The position numbers were made by a program, and so were the translations under genes. A model generated the notes under the pieces. That model saw only the letters and a program-made list of their open reading frames with translations, did no database searches and was not told where the DNA came from. Below, one piece after another: positions 62,588-64,000 of a stretch of 64,000 bases of DNA. Position 1 is the stretch's first letter, and each line of letters begins with the position of its first letter. Source of the stretch: Erythrobasidium yunnanense (taxonomy: Eukaryota; Basidiomycota; Cystobasidiomycetes; Erythrobasidiales; Erythrobasidiaceae); the NCBI GenBank assembly GCA_001600175.1, contig BCJC01000002.1:1455861-1519860 (forward strand). The letters run 5' to 3'.

Positions 62588-63022
62588 CTACTGAACCTCG
62601 AAATTCGAATAGCTTGCTTTGTCGAGATCTTTCTCATTCTTGACCTCAACTTTGGATACATCTGCCGATGATGGCCCTTTCTCCAGTGCTTTTGCACTAT
62701 CAACAGTATTAGACAGCTTACCGCGTCTCGAGATGATGCTACCCACAATTTGGCCAGGCTGTCTGAGCTGCCTTCAGCGTACCCGCTGACGTCGCCCGAG
62801 CCTTCGTTCGTCACGTAACCTGTGATACCAGAGCTTTTCGCTTGCTGCTGCGTCCAGGAGCTGTGCGGAAACGGGTCAGACATTGTTGCGTCATGCCTGA
62901 AGCAACCAACCGGAAGTTGACGCCCTGGGATGTCAGATTAGCACGGTCTGTCAGTGATGTGGAGGCTGATATCTTACCTGCACCGTCCCTTTGACTACAT
63001 ATTCGAAACTCTTGAGAGACAT
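62588..63022 (-). CDS. acylphosphatase
   Basis: Four exons (complement): 62978-63022, 62911-62924 (14-nt micro-exon), 62747-62860, 62588-62696; 93 aa, the usual length. It starts MSLKSFEYVVKGTVQGVNFR, with the phosphate-binding loop and catalytic Arg in VQGVNFR. SSGITGYVTNEGSGDVSGYA follows with the catalytic Asn, then KFAKALEKGPSSADVSKVEV and the terminal YSNFEV. Splices were fixed by these motifs: the micro-exon encodes GVNF plus two bases of Arg, and the last intron (62697-62746, donor GTGGGT) is needed to reach AKALEKG. The enzyme hydrolyses acyl phosphates in the cytosol. Introns 2 and 3 have weak donors (GTTGGT, GTGGGT). Confidence 0.92.
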
Positions 63023-63704
63023 GTTTGTATGGTAGAGAGACAAGAGCCAAAGATTCGCGATTCGCCCTACTATTGGATTGCTGAAAGCTTGAGGATTCCT
63101 GTAAGCTATGCGTGAGAATCTCTAGCAGTCTATGTCGTTGTGTCAGGGATGCTTGCTATCTGGTCATGCTTTCAGGCACCGACTTGCCCCTATTTTTCAG
63201 TACACTCGAAATTCTCGTCGTATGAGCGACTTTTCCAGACTTTGACCGTATATATACATTCTCACATACTATATGTAGTGGTTGGGAAGATAGCCGGACA
63301 TTCTGAGCAAGCTAGAGGCAGATGATCGGTTCATAGCATATCGGGCTCTACTTTGTAAGGCTTGTAGTGCTTGCAGCCGGCTCTTGAATTTATTTCAGTA
63401 TCTTCACAGTATACCTATTCTATTATGTAAGAGCCAAAGCTACTACTAGCTTTGCGACGATATGCGAACGAGGTCAAGATGCCAAAAAATACTCCAGCTC
63501 TGCCACGGCCACCCAAGGCAGACACGCCTGTCCACGTATCTTGTACATACACTGCATGCATAACATATGCCAAAAAAGTAGGGACTGCCCTTGAGCTGGT
63601 TCTTCCCTCGCAGCCCAGCCAAAAAGTGATTTCAAGCTGAGCTTTGGATGATGCTGCATTGAAGGTTTAGATAGGATATGAGGACCAGGAGAGGAAGGTA
63701 ACTT
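63023..63704. other. intergenic, acylphosphatase promoter
   Basis: 682 bp upstream of acylphosphatase and downstream of the tRNA-like gene on the same strand. An alternating TATATATAC tract occurs near 63247. No gene is supported. Confidence 0.45.
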
Positions 63705-63832
63705 TCCGCCCGCAGGGACTCGAACCCTGGCCCAGTCGATGGCAACGACTGATTCTACCCCCTGTTGATGATTGGTCAGAAATTGCTTGTTGAAGAGTAA
63801 CGAGGGAATGCGATTTACTGAACCACAGGCGC
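63705..63832 (-). tRNA. tRNA-Gly(GCC) gene interrupted in the D-loop by a 57-nt intron-like insert
   Basis: On the minus strand, 63819-63832 gives acceptor 5' strand GCGCCTG, U8, G9 and D-stem GTTC. After a 57-nt insert, 63705-63761 gives the rest of the D-arm (GGGGTAGAAT), anticodon arm AGTCG TTGCCAT CGACT with anticodon GCC (63741-63743), T-arm CAGGG TTCGAGT CCCTG, and CGGGCGG plus discriminator A. Without the insert the gene is exactly 71 nt, the normal tRNA-Gly length, and every stem pairs except G1 against G72. The insert (63762-63818) runs GTAAAT...CTGAC...CAACAG, that is spliceosomal donor, branch point and acceptor. It splits the A box. Eukaryotic tRNA introns normally sit at 37/38. 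It may be a pseudo-tRNA; the B box is intact. Confidence 0.75.
63762..63818 (-). other. 57-nt spliceosomal-intron-like insert within tRNA-Gly
   Basis: Reads GTAAATCGCATT at its 5' end, has CTGAC 19 nt from the 3' end and finishes AACAG. Length, boundaries and branch motif match the protein-gene introns of this window. CAG precedes the second base and ends the insert, which could be a short target duplication. Confidence 0.6.
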
Positions 63833-63905
63833 GTATTCTTATTGGATAAAAGGCCGATTTTTTTGGTGCAATATAAAGGTATTGTTTGGCCAGGTCGTGC
63901 CTCGT

Positions 63906-64000
63906 CACTCGTCGCACGCACACTCGTCGCACGCACACTCGTCGCACGCACACTCGTCGCACGCACACTCGTCGCACGCACACTCGTCGCACGCACACTC
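63906..64000. repeat. tandem repeat of a 15-bp unit, continuing past the right edge
   Basis: Six complete identical copies plus five bases of CACTCGTCGCACGCA, head to tail. The unit length is a multiple of three, so the array is open in several frames (Arg-Val-Cys-Val-Arg repeats), but no start or flanking coding signal supports a gene. It is a minisatellite. Confidence 0.9.

Noticed and set aside
63906-64000. Repeats at the right edge as a CRISPR array or telomere
   Set aside because: Units are directly adjacent with no spacers, and the sequence is not a TTAGGG-type telomeric repeat. The organism is also eukaryotic.

Overview
This window is nuclear DNA of a compact, intron-rich fungal genome, very probably a basidiomycete. 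The evidence is GT-AG introns mostly 50-65 nt long with CTRAY-type branch points, no operons, short intergenic gaps, phenylalanine ammonia-lyase, a mitochondrial arginine-type carbamoyl-phosphate synthase, and an ATP sulfurylase with a degenerate APS-kinase domain. A small Pucciniomycotina-type genome (Mixia-like) would fit, but I cannot fix the genus. I rebuilt exon structures by hand; for almost every gene the exon lengths sum to a whole number of codons and the joins restore family motifs.

Layout. 1-10.3 kb: 3' truncated SMG7/EST1-like gene (-), leukotriene A4 hydrolase-type aminopeptidase (-), RPL39 (+), the F1-ATPase assembly factor ATP11 (-), and a divergent unknown gene (+). 10.6-17.6 kb: retromer subunit VPS26 flanked on each side by a tandem pair of intronless orphan genes from two unrelated families, plus one orphan two-exon gene. 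17.6-25.4 kb: CCC1/VIT1 iron transporter, AGE2-type ArfGAP, and an Mrn1/Nrd1-type four-RRM protein. 27.3-43.8 kb: MTO1, cytosolic asparaginyl-tRNA synthetase, an IlvD/Edd-family sugar-acid dehydratase, PAL, and CPA2, whose unusually long first intron holds a box C/D snoRNA. 44.2-54.1 kb: NADPH-P450 reductase, Beclin/ATG6, a HAD sugar phosphatase, a peroxisomal enoyl-CoA isomerase, a DmpA-family (P1) aminopeptidase and RNase H1. 54.3-57.8 kb: a tandem pair of cytochrome b2-type FMN dehydrogenases, both ending in peroxisomal signals. 57.9-64 kb: a probable POM34-type nucleoporin, MET3, a small secreted cysteine-rich protein, acylphosphatase, a tRNA-Gly(GCC) interrupted by a 57-nt intron-like insert, and a 15-bp tandem repeat running off the right edge.

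Most genes are single-copy housekeeping genes for translation and RNA modification (RPL39, AsnRS, MTO1, snoRNA, tRNA), membrane traffic (VPS26, AGE2, ATG6) and amino acid, sulfur and redox metabolism. The accessory content is the orphan tandem families around VPS26, the duplicated b2-type dehydrogenases, the IlvD/Edd dehydratase and the secreted peptide. The two observations most worth follow-up are the spliceosomal-intron-like insert in the D-loop of the tRNA gene and the intronic snoRNA with apparent guides for both 5.8S and 18S rRNA.
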